From: Bacillus sp. S/N-304-OC-R1
Lineage (GTDB): Bacteria > Bacillota > Bacilli > Bacillales > Cytobacillaceae
Assembly: GCF_019749375.1 (NCBI RefSeq)
Contig: NZ_JACWFE010000001.1
Location: 372,001 to 436,000, forward strand
Length of the DNA: 64,000 bases
Direction of reading: 5' to 3'
The stretch's first letter is position 1, and each line of letters begins with the position of its first letter. Positions 55,929 through 64,000 of the stretch are shown piece after piece. The notes under the pieces are model-generated. The model ran no database searches and had not been told where the DNA came from. It worked only from the letters and a program-made list of their open reading frames with translations. Made by a program: the position numbers and the translations under genes.

Positions 55929-57998
55929 TTAATCAAGTTTCTCTCCCTCTAAAACACCTGATTCTCTTAAATATCCTCTTAAAAATTGAAAATCCGGCAG
56001 CTTCCAAAAATCCTCTGTCCCAATGAGCTGAGCCGTGTCGTTTCTAGCCGTTTCTAACGCTCGGTAATCATGTACCATATCCGCAACCTTAAATTCTGGG
56101 AGTCCGCTTTGTTTTTTCCCAAAGAAATCCCCTGGTCCTCTTAGTTCTAAATCCTTTTCACTAAGAACAAAGCCATCATTTGTTTCAGTCATAATTTTCA
56201 TTCGTTCTTTCCCAACTTCAGATTTTGGATCAGCTAAGAGAAGACAATACGATTGATCACTTCCGCGGCCAACCCTTCCTCTTAACTGATGAAGCTGAGA
56301 AAGTCCAAAGCGCTCTGCATCATAGATGACCATTATAGTTGCATTTGGAACATTTACTCCAACCTCGACAACAGTTGTAGAAACGAGGACTTGAATTTCA
56401 TTTTTACTAAAGTTCTTCATAACCTCTTCTTTTTCTTCTGCATGTAGCCTTCCATGCATTAATCCTACTCGAAATCGCCCGTTAAAAATGTGCGTTAATT
56501 GAGCATGAACATCAATTGCATTCTGAACATCAAGCTTATCTGATTCTTCAATTAGCGGACAAATGACATAAGCTTGGTGACCGGCTAAGAGTTCTTTTTC
56601 TACAAATCCTAAAACTCGCTCAAGCATGTCAGGTTTCGCCCAATATGTTTCAATTACTTTTCTCCCTGCTGGCATTTCATCAATGATAGAAACATCCATT
56701 TCGCCAAAAACAGTAATTGCTAACGTTCGTGGAATAGGGGTGGCCGTCATAAACAACACATCAGGATTCTCACCCTTTTCTCTGAGAACTCTTCGCTGCT
56801 CGACGCCAAAGCGATGTTGTTCATCGGTAATGACTAGGCCAAGGTTTTGAAATTCTACCTCGTCCTGTATTAATGCATGTGTGCCTATTAAAACATCGAT
56901 ATTTCCAGTCTTTAAAAGCTCCAATAATTCTCTCCGTCTTTTACCTTTAATAGAGCTTGTTAATAACTCACATTTTATGTTAAACGGCTCTAGCATCAGT
57001 TTTAAAGATTCCGCATGCTGTTCTGCCAAAATCTCAGTTGGGACCATTAATGCCCCCTGAAATCCTGCTGTTATTGTTGCATAAAGCGAAATAGCTGCAA
57101 CAGCCGTCTTACCTGATCCAACATCACCTTGTAATAATCTGTTCATTCTAAATGGTGATTTCATATCTGATAAAATTTCATTCACTACTCTTTTTTGCGC
57201 ATTTGTTAAGGAGAATGGCAAGGAATCAATAAATGCTTTAAGCATTTCAAGATTATATTTTTGGCTGATTCCTTTCGAATGCTCTCTTTCAATCTTTCTT
57301 AATGCCTGCATTTTTAGCTGAAAAAAGAAAAATTCTTCATATACAAATCTTCTTCTTGCATGTTTAAGGTCATTCGGGTTTGTTGGAAAATGCATAATAC
57401 TAAGTGCTGTCCTTCTATTCATGAGCTTATATCTCTCAATATATATTTCCGGTAGAGTTTCCATAATCTCTGCTCCGAATTGAGAAAAAGCAAGATTAAT
57501 AAAGCGCCTTAAACCTTTAACAGTTACTTTCCCTCTAACAGCATAAACCGGTTCAAAATCTTTGCTTTTAGAATGTACACCTGTATGTAATTCACTTGCG
57601 GTAATCATTTGACGATGCTGATCCCATTTTCCAGTAACGGTAATCGTTTCATTGATTGAGATTTTATTTTTTATATATGGCTGGTTAAATAACACTACCT
57701 GCACTAAGTATTTATCGATTAGCACTCTTAATGTTAATCTAGAACGCTTTCTTCCATAGTATGCAAGAGAAGGCTCACTATATATTACCCCGACTACCGT
57801 CACCCTCTCTTCATGCTTAACATCAGCTAAATCCTTTTGACGGTAATCTTCATAACGAAATGGAAAGTACTCTAACAGATCCTTTACCGTTTTAATATTC
57901 ATTTCCCCTAAGGCTTCAGCTGTTTCTTCTCCGATCCCCTTAATGGCCGTAACTGGAAGATTCATATTTGTATTCGGAATATTTTTTTGGCTTAACAA
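55929..57998 (-). CDS. recG: ATP-dependent DNA helicase RecG
   Basis: RecG remodels stalled replication forks. The 689 residues have an N-terminal wedge/OB region (about 20-200), P-loop LLQGDVGSGKTAVAAI, the DEQH-type motif VITDEQHRFGVEQR, and helicase C motifs LVSTTVVEVGVNVPNATIMV and QLRGRVGRG. TTG at 57996-57998 sits eight bases after GGAGG, while the ATG two codons upstream is only two bases from it. Met14 is a third option. The B. subtilis sdaAB-sdaAA genes are missing from the interval upstream. Confidence 0.97.
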   Translation of the reverse strand: MLSQKNIPNTNMNLPVTAIKGIGEETAEALGEMNIKTVKDLLEYFPFRYEDYRQKDLADVKHEERVTVVGVIYSEPSLAYYGRKRSRLTLRVLIDKYLVQVVLFNQPYIKNKISINETITVTGKWDQHRQMITASELHTGVHSKSKDFEPVYAVRGKVTVKGLRRFINLAFSQFGAEIMETLPEIYIERYKLMNRRTALSIMHFPTNPNDLKHARRRFVYEEFFFFQLKMQALRKIEREHSKGISQKYNLEMLKAFIDSLPFSLTNAQKRVVNEILSDMKSPFRMNRLLQGDVGSGKTAVAAISLYATITAGFQGALMVPTEILAEQHAESLKLMLEPFNIKCELLTSSIKGKRRRELLELLKTGNIDVLIGTHALIQDEVEFQNLGLVITDEQHRFGVEQRRVLREKGENPDVLFMTATPIPRTLAITVFGEMDVSIIDEMPAGRKVIETYWAKPDMLERVLGFVEKELLAGHQAYVICPLIEESDKLDVQNAIDVHAQLTHIFNGRFRVGLMHGRLHAEEKEEVMKNFSKNEIQVLVSTTVVEVGVNVPNATIMVIYDAERFGLSQLHQLRGRVGRGSDQSYCLLLADPKSEVGKERMKIMTETNDGFVLSEKDLELRGPGDFFGKKQSGLPEFKVADMVHDYRALETARNDTAQLIGTEDFWKLPDFQFLRGYLRESGVLEGEKLD

Positions 57999-58054
57999 AG
58001 ACATTACCTCCAGTTTACGTATGGCATTTTTCCTTCATCATACTCTATTTTCGT

Positions 58055-58081
58055 CAAAAAAGAAGGGTTTCCCCTTCTTTT
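58055..58081 (-). terminator. Rho-independent terminator between fakA and recG
   Basis: AAAAGAAGGG (58058-58067) pairs perfectly with CCCTTCTTTT (58072-58081) with a 4-base loop. On the minus strand it is followed by TTTTTTGACG. It ends the yloU-fakA unit. Confidence 0.88.
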
Positions 58082-58143
58082 CATGTTTAAGATAGCTTCA
58101 GCAGCCTATTAAATTGAAGGCGCTTTCGTAAATCTATGTTCTA

Positions 58144-59823
58144 TTATTCGATTGCAAAAATAAAAGCATAGAGAGGCTGTTTTCCATCATGCACTTCAAT
58201 TTCTACATCCTCATACTCATCTTCTACAAAGCTAATTATTGTTTGTACATCTTCATCCGATGCATCCTCACCCTTTAAAATAGTAAGGATTTCTGAATCA
58301 TCATCAAGCATGTTAGCTAGAAGATCAATAGCAGACTTGACTTTATCCTTATTTTTGACAAGGATTTTTCCATCAGCGATACCCATAAAGTCATCCTTCT
58401 CAATTTCAAGCCCATCAATGCTAGTATCTCTTACAGCAAATGTAATTTGGCCAGTTTTTACATGCTGTAGCGCTTCCGTCATTCCATCCTTATTTTGATT
58501 TAAATCCACACCTGGGTTGAAAGCAAGCAATGCAGACATTCCTTGTGGAACTGTCTTTGAAGGAATGACAATAACGTCTTGTTGGGTTACTTCAGCAGCT
58601 TGTTCCGCTGCCATAATAATATTTTTATTGTTAGGAAGGATAATGACCTTCTTAGCATTTACTTCCTGAACAGCTTTAACAATGTCCTCTGTACTAGGAT
58701 TCATTGTTTGGCCGCCTTCAATGACTGCATGTGCACCGATACTGCGGAATAAATCGGCAATTCCCTCACCCATTGCTACTGCAACAATTCCATATTCCTT
58801 TAGTTCCTTCGATTCTGCCCTTTGACTTTGTGCAGTTGAAGTAGTTCCATCCACTAAATTTGAGTGCTGCTGACGCATATTTTCAATTTTCATATTGATA
58901 AGGCTTCCATAACGCTGGCCATAATTTAAGCATTCACCTGGCTGCTCGGAATGAATATGCACCTTAACAAGCTCATCATCAGCAATGACCAATAAAGAAT
59001 CACCTAACTTACTTAAATCATTTCTAAAAGTTTCTTCAGAAAATGAATTGTTAGCTAATTTATCAGATTCAAATTTAACCATGAACTCTGTACAATAACC
59101 AAATTCAATATCTTCCGTATTCATAAAGCTATGTATATTATTATGATGCTCTGCACTTACGAGCTCTTCCATTTTAGGAACAACCACGGAGCCTTCAGGA
59201 AGGCTCTCCCCTTTTAATTGAGCTAAAAATCCTTCATAAACAAAGACAAGCCCTTGACCGCCGCTATCAACCACACCAACTTCCTTCAAAACAGGAAGTA
59301 GGTTAGGGGTTCTGCTAAGTGAGGCTTTAGCCTCTTTCACGACTTCTTCCATTAATGCAATAATATCATTTTCATTTTTCGCAACTTGAACAGCTTTTTT
59401 AGCAGAATCTTTTGCTACTGTTAATATTGTTCCTTCAACAGGCTTCATTACTGCTTTATAAGCAGTTTCTACACCACTATTTAAAGCGTTGGCAAATTCT
59501 TTGCTATCTATCTCAGCCTTATGCTCTATAGCTTTAGAAAAGCCACGGAAAAGCTGAGACAAAATAACACCTGAATTCCCGCGCGCCCCCATTAGCAATC
59601 CTTTAGATAAGGCAATACCGACCTGACCAATATGGTCTTGAATATTATTCTTTACTTCCTTCGCTCCTGATGTAAGTGACAGGTTCATATTTGTTCCAGT
59701 ATCACCGTCAGGAACTGGGAAAACGTTAAGTGAATCAACATAGTTGGCATTTGAGGATAAATGGCTTGCTCCAGTCAGAACCATTTCCGCAAAACGTTTT
59801 CCGTCTAATGCTTTAATTGACAC
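58144..59823 (-). CDS. fakA: Fatty acid kinase subunit FakA (YloV, DhaL/DegV-associated)
   Basis: FakA phosphorylates fatty acids bound to FakB proteins. It has 559 residues. The N-terminal DhaL-type ATP-binding domain has LNVFPVPDGDTGTNMNLSLT and GARGNSGVILSQLFRGFSKA. A middle part (LPVLKEVGVVDSGGQGLVFV) and a C-terminal domain (about 310-559; EGGQTMNPSTEDIVKAVQEV) follow. The older name is YloV. It is in an operon with yloU. Confidence 0.95.
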   Translation of the reverse strand: MSIKALDGKRFAEMVLTGASHLSSNANYVDSLNVFPVPDGDTGTNMNLSLTSGAKEVKNNIQDHIGQVGIALSKGLLMGARGNSGVILSQLFRGFSKAIEHKAEIDSKEFANALNSGVETAYKAVMKPVEGTILTVAKDSAKKAVQVAKNENDIIALMEEVVKEAKASLSRTPNLLPVLKEVGVVDSGGQGLVFVYEGFLAQLKGESLPEGSVVVPKMEELVSAEHHNNIHSFMNTEDIEFGYCTEFMVKFESDKLANNSFSEETFRNDLSKLGDSLLVIADDELVKVHIHSEQPGECLNYGQRYGSLINMKIENMRQQHSNLVDGTTSTAQSQRAESKELKEYGIVAVAMGEGIADLFRSIGAHAVIEGGQTMNPSTEDIVKAVQEVNAKKVIILPNNKNIIMAAEQAAEVTQQDVIVIPSKTVPQGMSALLAFNPGVDLNQNKDGMTEALQHVKTGQITFAVRDTSIDGLEIEKDDFMGIADGKILVKNKDKVKSAIDLLANMLDDDSEILTILKGEDASDEDVQTIISFVEDEYEDVEIEVHDGKQPLYAFIFAIE

Positions 59824-59839
59824 AAATCTTTCCTCCTCA

Positions 59840-60202
59840 CTACGGGTTCGTCACACGAACGCCTTGAACGTAAATATTTACCGAGTCCGTGCTCAGCCCA
59901 ACAGTTTTATCTAAGATGTATTTCACTTTTGATTGCACATTGTGAGCAATCTCGGAAATTTTCGTCCCATAACTAACTATGATATACATATCAATATGTA
60001 CTTCGTCAGCATCCTGTCTAACAATTACACCACGTGTAAAATTTTCTTTGCGCAATATTTCAGTTAGACCATCCTTGAGCTGATTTTTGGAGGCCATTCC
60101 TACAATTCCATAGCAATCAACAGCTGCACCGCCGGCAATTGTTGCAATTACTTCATTCGAAATATCAATTTGACCGAATTTCGTATTTAGTTCGATGGAC
60201 AT
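59840..60202 (-). CDS. yloU: Asp23/Gls24 family protein YloU
   Basis: A 120-residue Asp23/Gls24-family protein. GQIDISNEVIATIAGGAAVD and CYGIVGMASKNQLKDGL are the family opening. VDEVHIDMYIIVSYG-type beta strands and YVQGVRVTNP close it. Family members are linked to envelope stress. The exact role in Bacillus is not known. It precedes fakA. Confidence 0.95.
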   Translation of the reverse strand: MSIELNTKFGQIDISNEVIATIAGGAAVDCYGIVGMASKNQLKDGLTEILRKENFTRGVIVRQDADEVHIDMYIIVSYGTKISEIAHNVQSKVKYILDKTVGLSTDSVNIYVQGVRVTNP

Positions 60203-60241
60203 TCTAATTCCCCCTCTGGAAAATACTCCTTGGCTAAAAAC

Positions 60242-60270
60242 ATTTTACTATATACTTTACAATTTTGAAA
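60242..60270 (-). promoter_or_regulatory. Candidate promoter for yloU-fakA
   Basis: On the minus strand TTTCAA (60265-60270), 17 bases, then TAAAAT (60242-60247). A second, more distant perfect TTGACA lies at 60314-60319 without a good -10 at the usual distance. Confidence 0.5.
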
Positions 60271-60342
60271 GCTGGACTGTATCTCCTTATTATGGTTATG
60301 GATATATAGTGTATGTCAAGGTTTTTTTCTTGAAACGCACCC

Positions 60343-60371
60343 TTGCAATATATAGGGTTGTATGATAAATT
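60343..60371 (+). promoter_or_regulatory. Candidate promoter for rpmB
   Basis: TTGCAA (60343-60348), 17 bases, then TGATAAATT with -10 TAAATT (60366-60371). It is divergent from the yloU promoter and gives an rpmB leader of about 110 bases that holds an inverted repeat. Confidence 0.5.
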
Positions 60372-60383
60372 ATTAAAGTATCT

Positions 60384-60411
60384 TTTAATGTCTATCAATA
60401 ATGACATTAAA
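60384..60411 (+). repeat. Inverted repeat in the rpmB leader
   Basis: TTTAATGTC (60384-60392) and GACATTAAA (60403-60411) form a perfect 9-bp inverted repeat with a 10-base spacer. It begins just after the proposed rpmB -10 box, so it could be an operator or an RNA stem. No known regulator is assigned. Confidence 0.55.
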
Positions 60412-60486
60412 TTGAATTGGTCATCTAACATGGCAAATGTAAGCATGAAAACATAGCTTCAGGTTATGTGTAAGGAGGGAAATAAT

Positions 60487-60675
60487 ATGCCACGCAAATG
60501 TGTAGTCACTGGTAGAAAAACAACAACAGGTAATGCACGTTCCCATGCAATGAACGCTAACAAGCGTACATGGGGTGCGAACCTTCAAAAAGTACGTATT
60601 CTTGTAGACGGTAAGCCAAAACGTGTTTGGGTATCTGCAAGAGCGCTTAGATCTGGTAAAGTTGAACGCGTTTAA
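60487..60675 (+). CDS. rpmB: 50S ribosomal protein L28
   Basis: L28 has 62 residues: [20 protein letters not shown] opens it and [12 protein letters not shown] closes it. It is the only plus-strand gene in the window. The ATG at 60487-60489 follows TAAGGAGGGAAATAAT. A 7-codon upstream extension was dropped. Only one Cys (Cys4 of the mature numbering, in KCVVTG) is seen, so this is a copy without the complete zinc-binding Cys set. Confidence 0.99.
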   Translation: MPRKCVVTGRKTTTGNARSHAMNANKRTWGANLQKVRILVDGKPKRVWVSARALRSGKVERV

Positions 60676-60684
60676 TTACAAATG

Positions 60685-60713
60685 AGACATCCAAATATTT
60701 GGATGTCTTTTTC
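60685..60713 (+). terminator. Rho-independent terminator of rpmB
   Basis: AGACATCCAAAT (60685-60696) is followed without a gap by its perfect complement ATTTGGATGTCT (60697-60708), then TTTTTC. It lies 10 bases after the rpmB stop. Confidence 0.93.
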
Positions 60714-60744
60714 ATTGCTTTAATACTTTGAAGAAACAAATTAA

Positions 60745-60763
60745 AGCACCTATAATAGGTGCT
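60745..60763 (-). terminator. Hairpin terminator of spoVM
   Basis: AGCACCTA (60745-60752) and TAGGTGCT (60756-60763) form an 8-bp stem with a 3-base loop. On the minus strand it follows spoVM and is trailed by TTAATTTG. It faces the rpmB terminator, as expected for convergent genes. Confidence 0.7.
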
Positions 60764-60784
60764 CCTCTTTCTTGCCAATCTGTT

Positions 60785-60865
60785 TTAATTTTTCTTAAAG
60801 GTCCCTAACATTGCACGTACGATCCCGCCTAAAAATCTTGGCAGTTTAATTGTATAAAATCTCAT
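60785..60865 (-). CDS. spoVM: Stage V sporulation protein M (SpoVM), 26 residues
   Basis: SpoVM is the tiny amphipathic helix that marks the forespore surface by its curvature and anchors SpoIVA. The frame encodes 26 residues, starting MRFYTIKLPRFLGGIVRAML and ending GTFKKN, which differs from B. subtilis SpoVM at only a few positions; the helix-bending Pro9 is kept. AGGAGGG lies nine bases before the ATG. It sits between thiN and rpmB, as in B. subtilis. It shows that the organism forms spores. Confidence 0.95.
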   Translation of the reverse strand: MRFYTIKLPRFLGGIVRAMLGTFKKN

Positions 60866-60962
60866 ATCACATGTCCCTCCTCACAATCTCGCACATCCAT
60901 CTTATCCTTCGACATTATTATCATATTCAATAAAAAGAGATAAGTACTAATAATCTTGGAAG

Positions 60963-61610
60963 TTAATCATTACTTCTTACAACCATTATTATGCCTTTTG
61001 AAAATGAAAAATTCCCACTATCGTTAATAAGTTCATTACTAATACAGAGTGTTGATCCTAATGGAATATCTTCATCTTGTAAAGGGTATTTAAATCCTTT
61101 TAGCGAAAGTCCCTTAACCTCCATTGTTATTGGTATAAATGATACATATTTGAATTGTGGATTGTGATTCATTGAATAATGGCCAGGACCTTTAATAAAA
61201 ACAATATTTCGATTGTCCATCATCTCGATATGCACTGTTTGATCCTTTAAAATAGGGGAAACGAGTAACTGAACGTTAGCAAAAAAATGATCAAGCCTTC
61301 CTCCAGTTCCACCGAAAATTCTAATCAAATCCGGTTTTTGTTCCATTGCCCAGTTTAAAGCCAGTTCCATGTCCGTTTCATCTTTTTCAGTTTTATAACG
61401 CTGTATTTCCTTAATTTGCTCTTCTATAATTGACATTTCATCGCTAGTTACTGAATCAAAATCCCCGAAAGCGATAGATGGGAGTATGCCCATCGTGAGC
61501 AGTGTAAAAACTCCTCTATCAACACCTACCCATATCTCGTCTTGCTGTTTACATATGTTTAGGTTAGGCAACAAGTCTATCGGGCCACCTGCCAAAATAT
61601 TTATATTCAT
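60963..61610 (-). CDS. thiN: Thiamine pyrophosphokinase ThiN
   Basis: ThiN makes thiamine diphosphate from thiamine and ATP. The protein has 215 residues from the ATG at 61608-61610 (MNINILAGGPIDLLPN). Motifs are VGVDRGVFTLLTMGILPSIA, AFGDFDSVT and TEKDETDMELALNWA, then RIFGGTGGRLDHFFANVQLL. GAGG lies nine bases before this ATG, whereas an ATG three codons upstream abuts it. It lies between rpe and spoVM. Confidence 0.96.
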   Translation of the reverse strand: MNINILAGGPIDLLPNLNICKQQDEIWVGVDRGVFTLLTMGILPSIAFGDFDSVTSDEMSIIEEQIKEIQRYKTEKDETDMELALNWAMEQKPDLIRIFGGTGGRLDHFFANVQLLVSPILKDQTVHIEMMDNRNIVFIKGPGHYSMNHNPQFKYVSFIPITMEVKGLSLKGFKYPLQDEDIPLGSTLCISNELINDSGNFSFSKGIIMVVRSND

Positions 61611-61634
61611 TGTAACCATCCTCTAAAAACTATT

Positions 61635-61693
61635 TTAAAAGGCTGACTCTTAAAGAATGCACTAAAATAGTGTTCTTCCTTATGAGTCAGCCT
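61635..61693 (-). terminator. Hairpin terminator between rpe and thiN
   Basis: AGGCTGACTC (61640-61649) pairs perfectly with GAGTCAGCCT (61684-61693), with an inner AAGAA-type stem in the loop. On the minus strand it follows rpe and is trailed by TTTTAAAATAG. Part of transcription may continue into thiN. Confidence 0.75.
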
Positions 61694-61698
61694 AATGA

Positions 61699-62355
61699 TT
61701 ATTGTTTTCCCGCACCTTTGATAGCTGCTATAGCTTTTGCGCGATCCTTCTGATTATAAACTGCAGAGCCGGCAACTAGAACGTTCGCACCTGCATCTAT
61801 ACATAACTTGGCAGTTTCTTCATTTACACCGCCATCTACTTCAATTTCAATCTCTAATCCTTTCTCATCTGCCATTCTTTTAACTGCTGAGATTTTCGGC
61901 AAAACAGATGAGATAAACTTTTGACCGCCAAAGCCAGGGTTTACTGTCATTAACAGTACCATATCTACGTCTTCAATTACATGTTCGATTGTATTGATCG
62001 GAGTAGCAGGATTTAAGACAACTCCTGCTTTGATTCCAAATGATTTAATTAAATGAATCGTCCGATGTAAATGACGGCACGCTTCGACGTGTACGGTAAT
62101 ATAATCAGCTCCTGCATTTGCAAAGGCCTCAATATATTGATCGGGATTTTCAATCATTAAATGGACGTCTAAAGGAAGCTTTGTGATTGGTCTAATTGCA
62201 TCCACAATTAACGGGCCAATCGTAATATTCGGAACGAAATGTCCGTCCATTACATCTACATGAATATAGTCTGCTCCGCCTTTTTCAACGTCTTTAATTT
62301 CTTCGCCTAGCTTGGCAAAATCAGCTGATAATATCGATGGTGCAATTTTCACCAT
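61699..62355 (-). CDS. rpe: Ribulose-phosphate 3-epimerase
   Basis: Rpe converts ribulose-5-phosphate to xylulose-5-phosphate in the pentose phosphate pathway. The 218 residues show the TIM-barrel motifs [34 protein letters not shown] (metal ligands), [13 protein letters not shown] and [11 protein letters not shown]. It begins two bases after rsgA. Confidence 0.98.
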   Translation of the reverse strand: MVKIAPSILSADFAKLGEEIKDVEKGGADYIHVDVMDGHFVPNITIGPLIVDAIRPITKLPLDVHLMIENPDQYIEAFANAGADYITVHVEACRHLHRTIHLIKSFGIKAGVVLNPATPINTIEHVIEDVDMVLLMTVNPGFGGQKFISSVLPKISAVKRMADEKGLEIEIEVDGGVNEETAKLCIDAGANVLVAGSAVYNQKDRAKAIAAIKGAGKQ

Positions 62356-62357
62356 AT

Positions 62358-63239
62358 TTAGTACCTCGGCTTTCTCTCTTTTATTTCCTGAAAAAATGTT
62401 TTATAGTGCTCATAGCGATAAGGAGGAATTTCCTGATTATCTACTGCCAATTTTACTGCACATTTCGGCTCAGCCATGTGTAGACAGCCTCTAAATTTAC
62501 AATCCTCACTATGATGCTGAATGTCAGGGAAGCAGAAGTTCAATTCCTCCACTTCTATGTCAATAAACTCTAACGAACTAAATCCTGGGGTATCAGCAAC
62601 TAGCCCATTTCCCACTTTCATTAATTCAACGTGTCTGGTTGTATGTTTGCCCCGGCCTAAATGGGAGGAAATATCATCCGTCCGTAGTTCAAGGTCAGGT
62701 CTTAAAGCATTAAGGAGTGATGATTTACCAACCCCTGATTGGCCAGCAAATACCGAAATAACACCATCTAAAAAAGGCAATAGTTCATGTATTCCTTCTT
62801 CCGTTTCAGACGAAGTTAATAAAACTTGATAGCCTGCTTTACGATATTCTTCTGCATACATTTGGATTTCCTTGTTTTGATCATCATCAGTCAAGTCCAT
62901 CTTTGTTATACAAATGATTGGCTTAATATGATTAAACTCAACTAAAACAAGAAATCGATCAAGCAGTGCCGTGCTAAAGCTAGGTTCTACTGCTGAAAAC
63001 ACGAGAATTGCTTGGTCAACATTGGCGATTGGCGGTCGAACAAGCTCATTTTTCCGGTCTTTAACTTCAAGGATATATCCTTCTTTATCATTTTCAGCTT
63101 GAAATACAACTTCATCACCGACAAGAGGAGTTACTTTATTTTTTCTGAAGACTCCTCGCCCGCGGCATTGAACCGTTTCATTACCGCTTAATACATAATA
63201 AAAACCACTTAATGCCTTTATGATTTTGCCCTCAGGCAT
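62358..63239 (-). CDS. rsgA: Ribosome small-subunit GTPase RsgA
   Basis: RsgA (YloQ) helps mature the 30S decoding centre. The 293 residues have an N-terminal OB domain (about 1-65), then a permuted GTPase with TKMD (112-115) before P-loop GQSGVGKS (166-173) and [11 protein letters not shown]-terminal zinc finger has ligands in [19 protein letters not shown]. It is tightly linked to rpe and downstream of prkC, a kinase that phosphorylates RsgA in B. subtilis. Confidence 0.98.
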   Translation of the reverse strand: MPEGKIIKALSGFYYVLSGNETVQCRGRGVFRKNKVTPLVGDEVVFQAENDKEGYILEVKDRKNELVRPPIANVDQAILVFSAVEPSFSTALLDRFLVLVEFNHIKPIICITKMDLTDDDQNKEIQMYAEEYRKAGYQVLLTSSETEEGIHELLPFLDGVISVFAGQSGVGKSSLLNALRPDLELRTDDISSHLGRGKHTTRHVELMKVGNGLVADTPGFSSLEFIDIEVEELNFCFPDIQHHSEDCKFRGCLHMAEPKCAVKLAVDNQEIPPYRYEHYKTFFQEIKERKPRY

Positions 63240-63277
63240 AGCAGCACTCCTTCCTTATTTGTTAATAAACCCTTACT

Positions 63278-64000
63278 TTACTCTGATGGAAAAGGTACGT
63301 ATTGTTGATCTATAAGATCCCCATCTCTTCTTACTTGGTAAAATGCCTGTTGCCCCTGTGCAATCGTTAATGTAATTGTAAAAGTTTTATTTTCAGTTAT
63401 ATAGTCAGTACTATATGGCACATTTAAGTCCCTATTTAAATCATCAATATAAATCTGTACTTCTTGCGGCTGTCCCTCTTCTGATGGTTCATATGGAACA
63501 ATAATTTCCCTCGTTACTGTTTTAGGCGGAATTTCTTTTTTGCCTTTTGACAGAACAACCTTTACTTTATCACCTTTAAATAATTGAGTACCAGGAGCTG
63601 GATCCTGAGTGATGACAAGCCCTTCTTGTACATCGTCTGAATAATCCTCTGTTGTTGCGATGATTAATTCAGTCGATTTTTCATATACCTGTAATCCTTT
63701 TTCATTATACCCCTTTAAATCTTCTAACGTTATTGGAGATGGCCCTTTACTTACAGTGAACACTAGTTCCGTTTCCTCTGGAATGACAGGTTCGCCCTCT
63801 CGCAAGCTTTGGTCAATTATGATTCCCGCATTGTTTGTCTCATCATAGACTTCTTTTTTATCAATAAACTTAAAGTGCTCATTTTCTAATTGTCTGACAA
63901 CATCATCATAAGACCGGCCAGTATAATCTGCCAGTTCAAATTTTTCCTTACCTAGACTCTCGTAAATATCTATGCTGGAGCCTTCTTTAACCGTTTTACC
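63278..64000 (-). CDS. prkC: Ser/Thr kinase PrkC, C-terminal PASTA region (5' end outside the window)
   Basis: The 240 visible residues are the extracellular end of a PrkC-type kinase. They include a PASTA repeat (about residues 20-90 of the visible part: ELADYTGRSYDDVVRQLENE), a second one (ITLEDLKGYNEKGLQVYEKS, ITQDPAPGTQLFKGDKVKVVL), and a short beta-rich C-terminal domain (REIIVPYEPSEEGQPQEVQI). The kinase domain and membrane helix lie beyond 64000. It reads in one frame from 64000 to the stop with no internal start needed. It precedes rsgA by 38 bases. Confidence 0.93.
   Translation of the reverse strand, partial: GKTVKEGSSIDIYESLGKEKFELADYTGRSYDDVVRQLENEHFKFIDKKEVYDETNNAGIIIDQSLREGEPVIPEETELVFTVSKGPSPITLEDLKGYNEKGLQVYEKSTELIIATTEDYSDDVQEGLVITQDPAPGTQLFKGDKVKVVLSKGKKEIPPKTVTREIIVPYEPSEEGQPQEVQIYIDDLNRDLNVPYSTDYITENKTFTITLTIAQGQQAFYQVRRDGDLIDQQYVPFPSE

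Noticed and set aside
60866-60962. Sigma-E-type promoter for spoVM
   Set aside because: A GAATAT and a GGATAAGAT element lie at about the right distance, but both boxes match the sigma-E consensus too poorly to call.

Overview
The window is a chromosomal segment of a low-GC, spore-forming member of the Bacillaceae. The evidence is gene content and order that match the Bacillus subtilis chromosome almost gene for gene, a 26-codon spoVM gene, strong GGAGG ribosome binding sites, and sigma-A type promoters. All genes lie on the minus strand except rpmB. Read in the direction of transcription (high to low coordinate), the order is prkC (cut by the window end), rsgA, rpe, thiN, spoVM, [rpmB on +], yloU, fakA/yloV, recG, fapR, plsX, fabD, fabG, acpP, rnc, smc, ftsY, an accessory ABC-transporter block, ylxM, ffh, rpsP, khpA, ylqD, rimM, trmD, rplS, lepB, rbgA, rnhB, ylqG, ylqH, sucC, sucD, dprA, topA, trmFO, xerC, hslV, hslU, codY, and the fla/che operon from flgB to flhF (cut by the window start).

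Regions. (1) 1-20.6 kb: the flagellar basal body, hook and type III export operon. It carries rod and MS-ring genes (flgB, flgC, fliE, fliF), switch and ATPase genes (fliG, fliH, fliI, fliJ, fliM, fliY, cheY), hook genes (fliK, flgD, flgE), accessory genes (motE, swrD/flbD, fliL, a TIGR02530-type protein) and the export gate (fliO, fliP, fliQ, fliR, flhB, flhA, flhF). (2) 20.9-28.4 kb: codY, the HslUV protease, XerC recombinase, TrmFO and topoisomerase I. (3) 28.9-36.6 kb: DprA, succinyl-CoA synthetase, an orphan FliK-like/FlhB-like pair, RNase HII, the ribosome GTPase RbgA, signal peptidase I and L19. (4) 36.7-40.9 kb: tRNA and ribosome maturation genes plus Ffh/YlxM. (5) 41.0-46.1 kb: a block that is absent from this position in B. 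subtilis. It holds a secreted or membrane-anchored 794-residue protein, an ABC ATPase, an ABC-2 permease and two truncated remnants. (6) 46.2-58.0 kb: FtsY, Smc, RNase III, the FapR-controlled lipid synthesis operon and RecG. (7) 58.1-64 kb: FakA, YloU, L28, SpoVM and the prkC-rsgA-rpe-thiN group.

Most of the window is ordinary, highly conserved core genome, and I see no convincing new defence, mobile or biosynthetic system. The least ordinary parts are the decaying ABC/membrane-protein block between ylxM and ftsY, a GC-rich structured intergenic repeat between fabG and acpP, and several strong hairpins placed where they could affect translation (before xerC, before swrD) or that lack a U-tract. 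The fapR promoter carries a clear FapR operator. Compared with B. subtilis, sdaAB-sdaAA are missing between yloV and recG. Many starts were moved from the longest open frame to the codon that sits 6-10 bases after a Shine-Dalgarno sequence.
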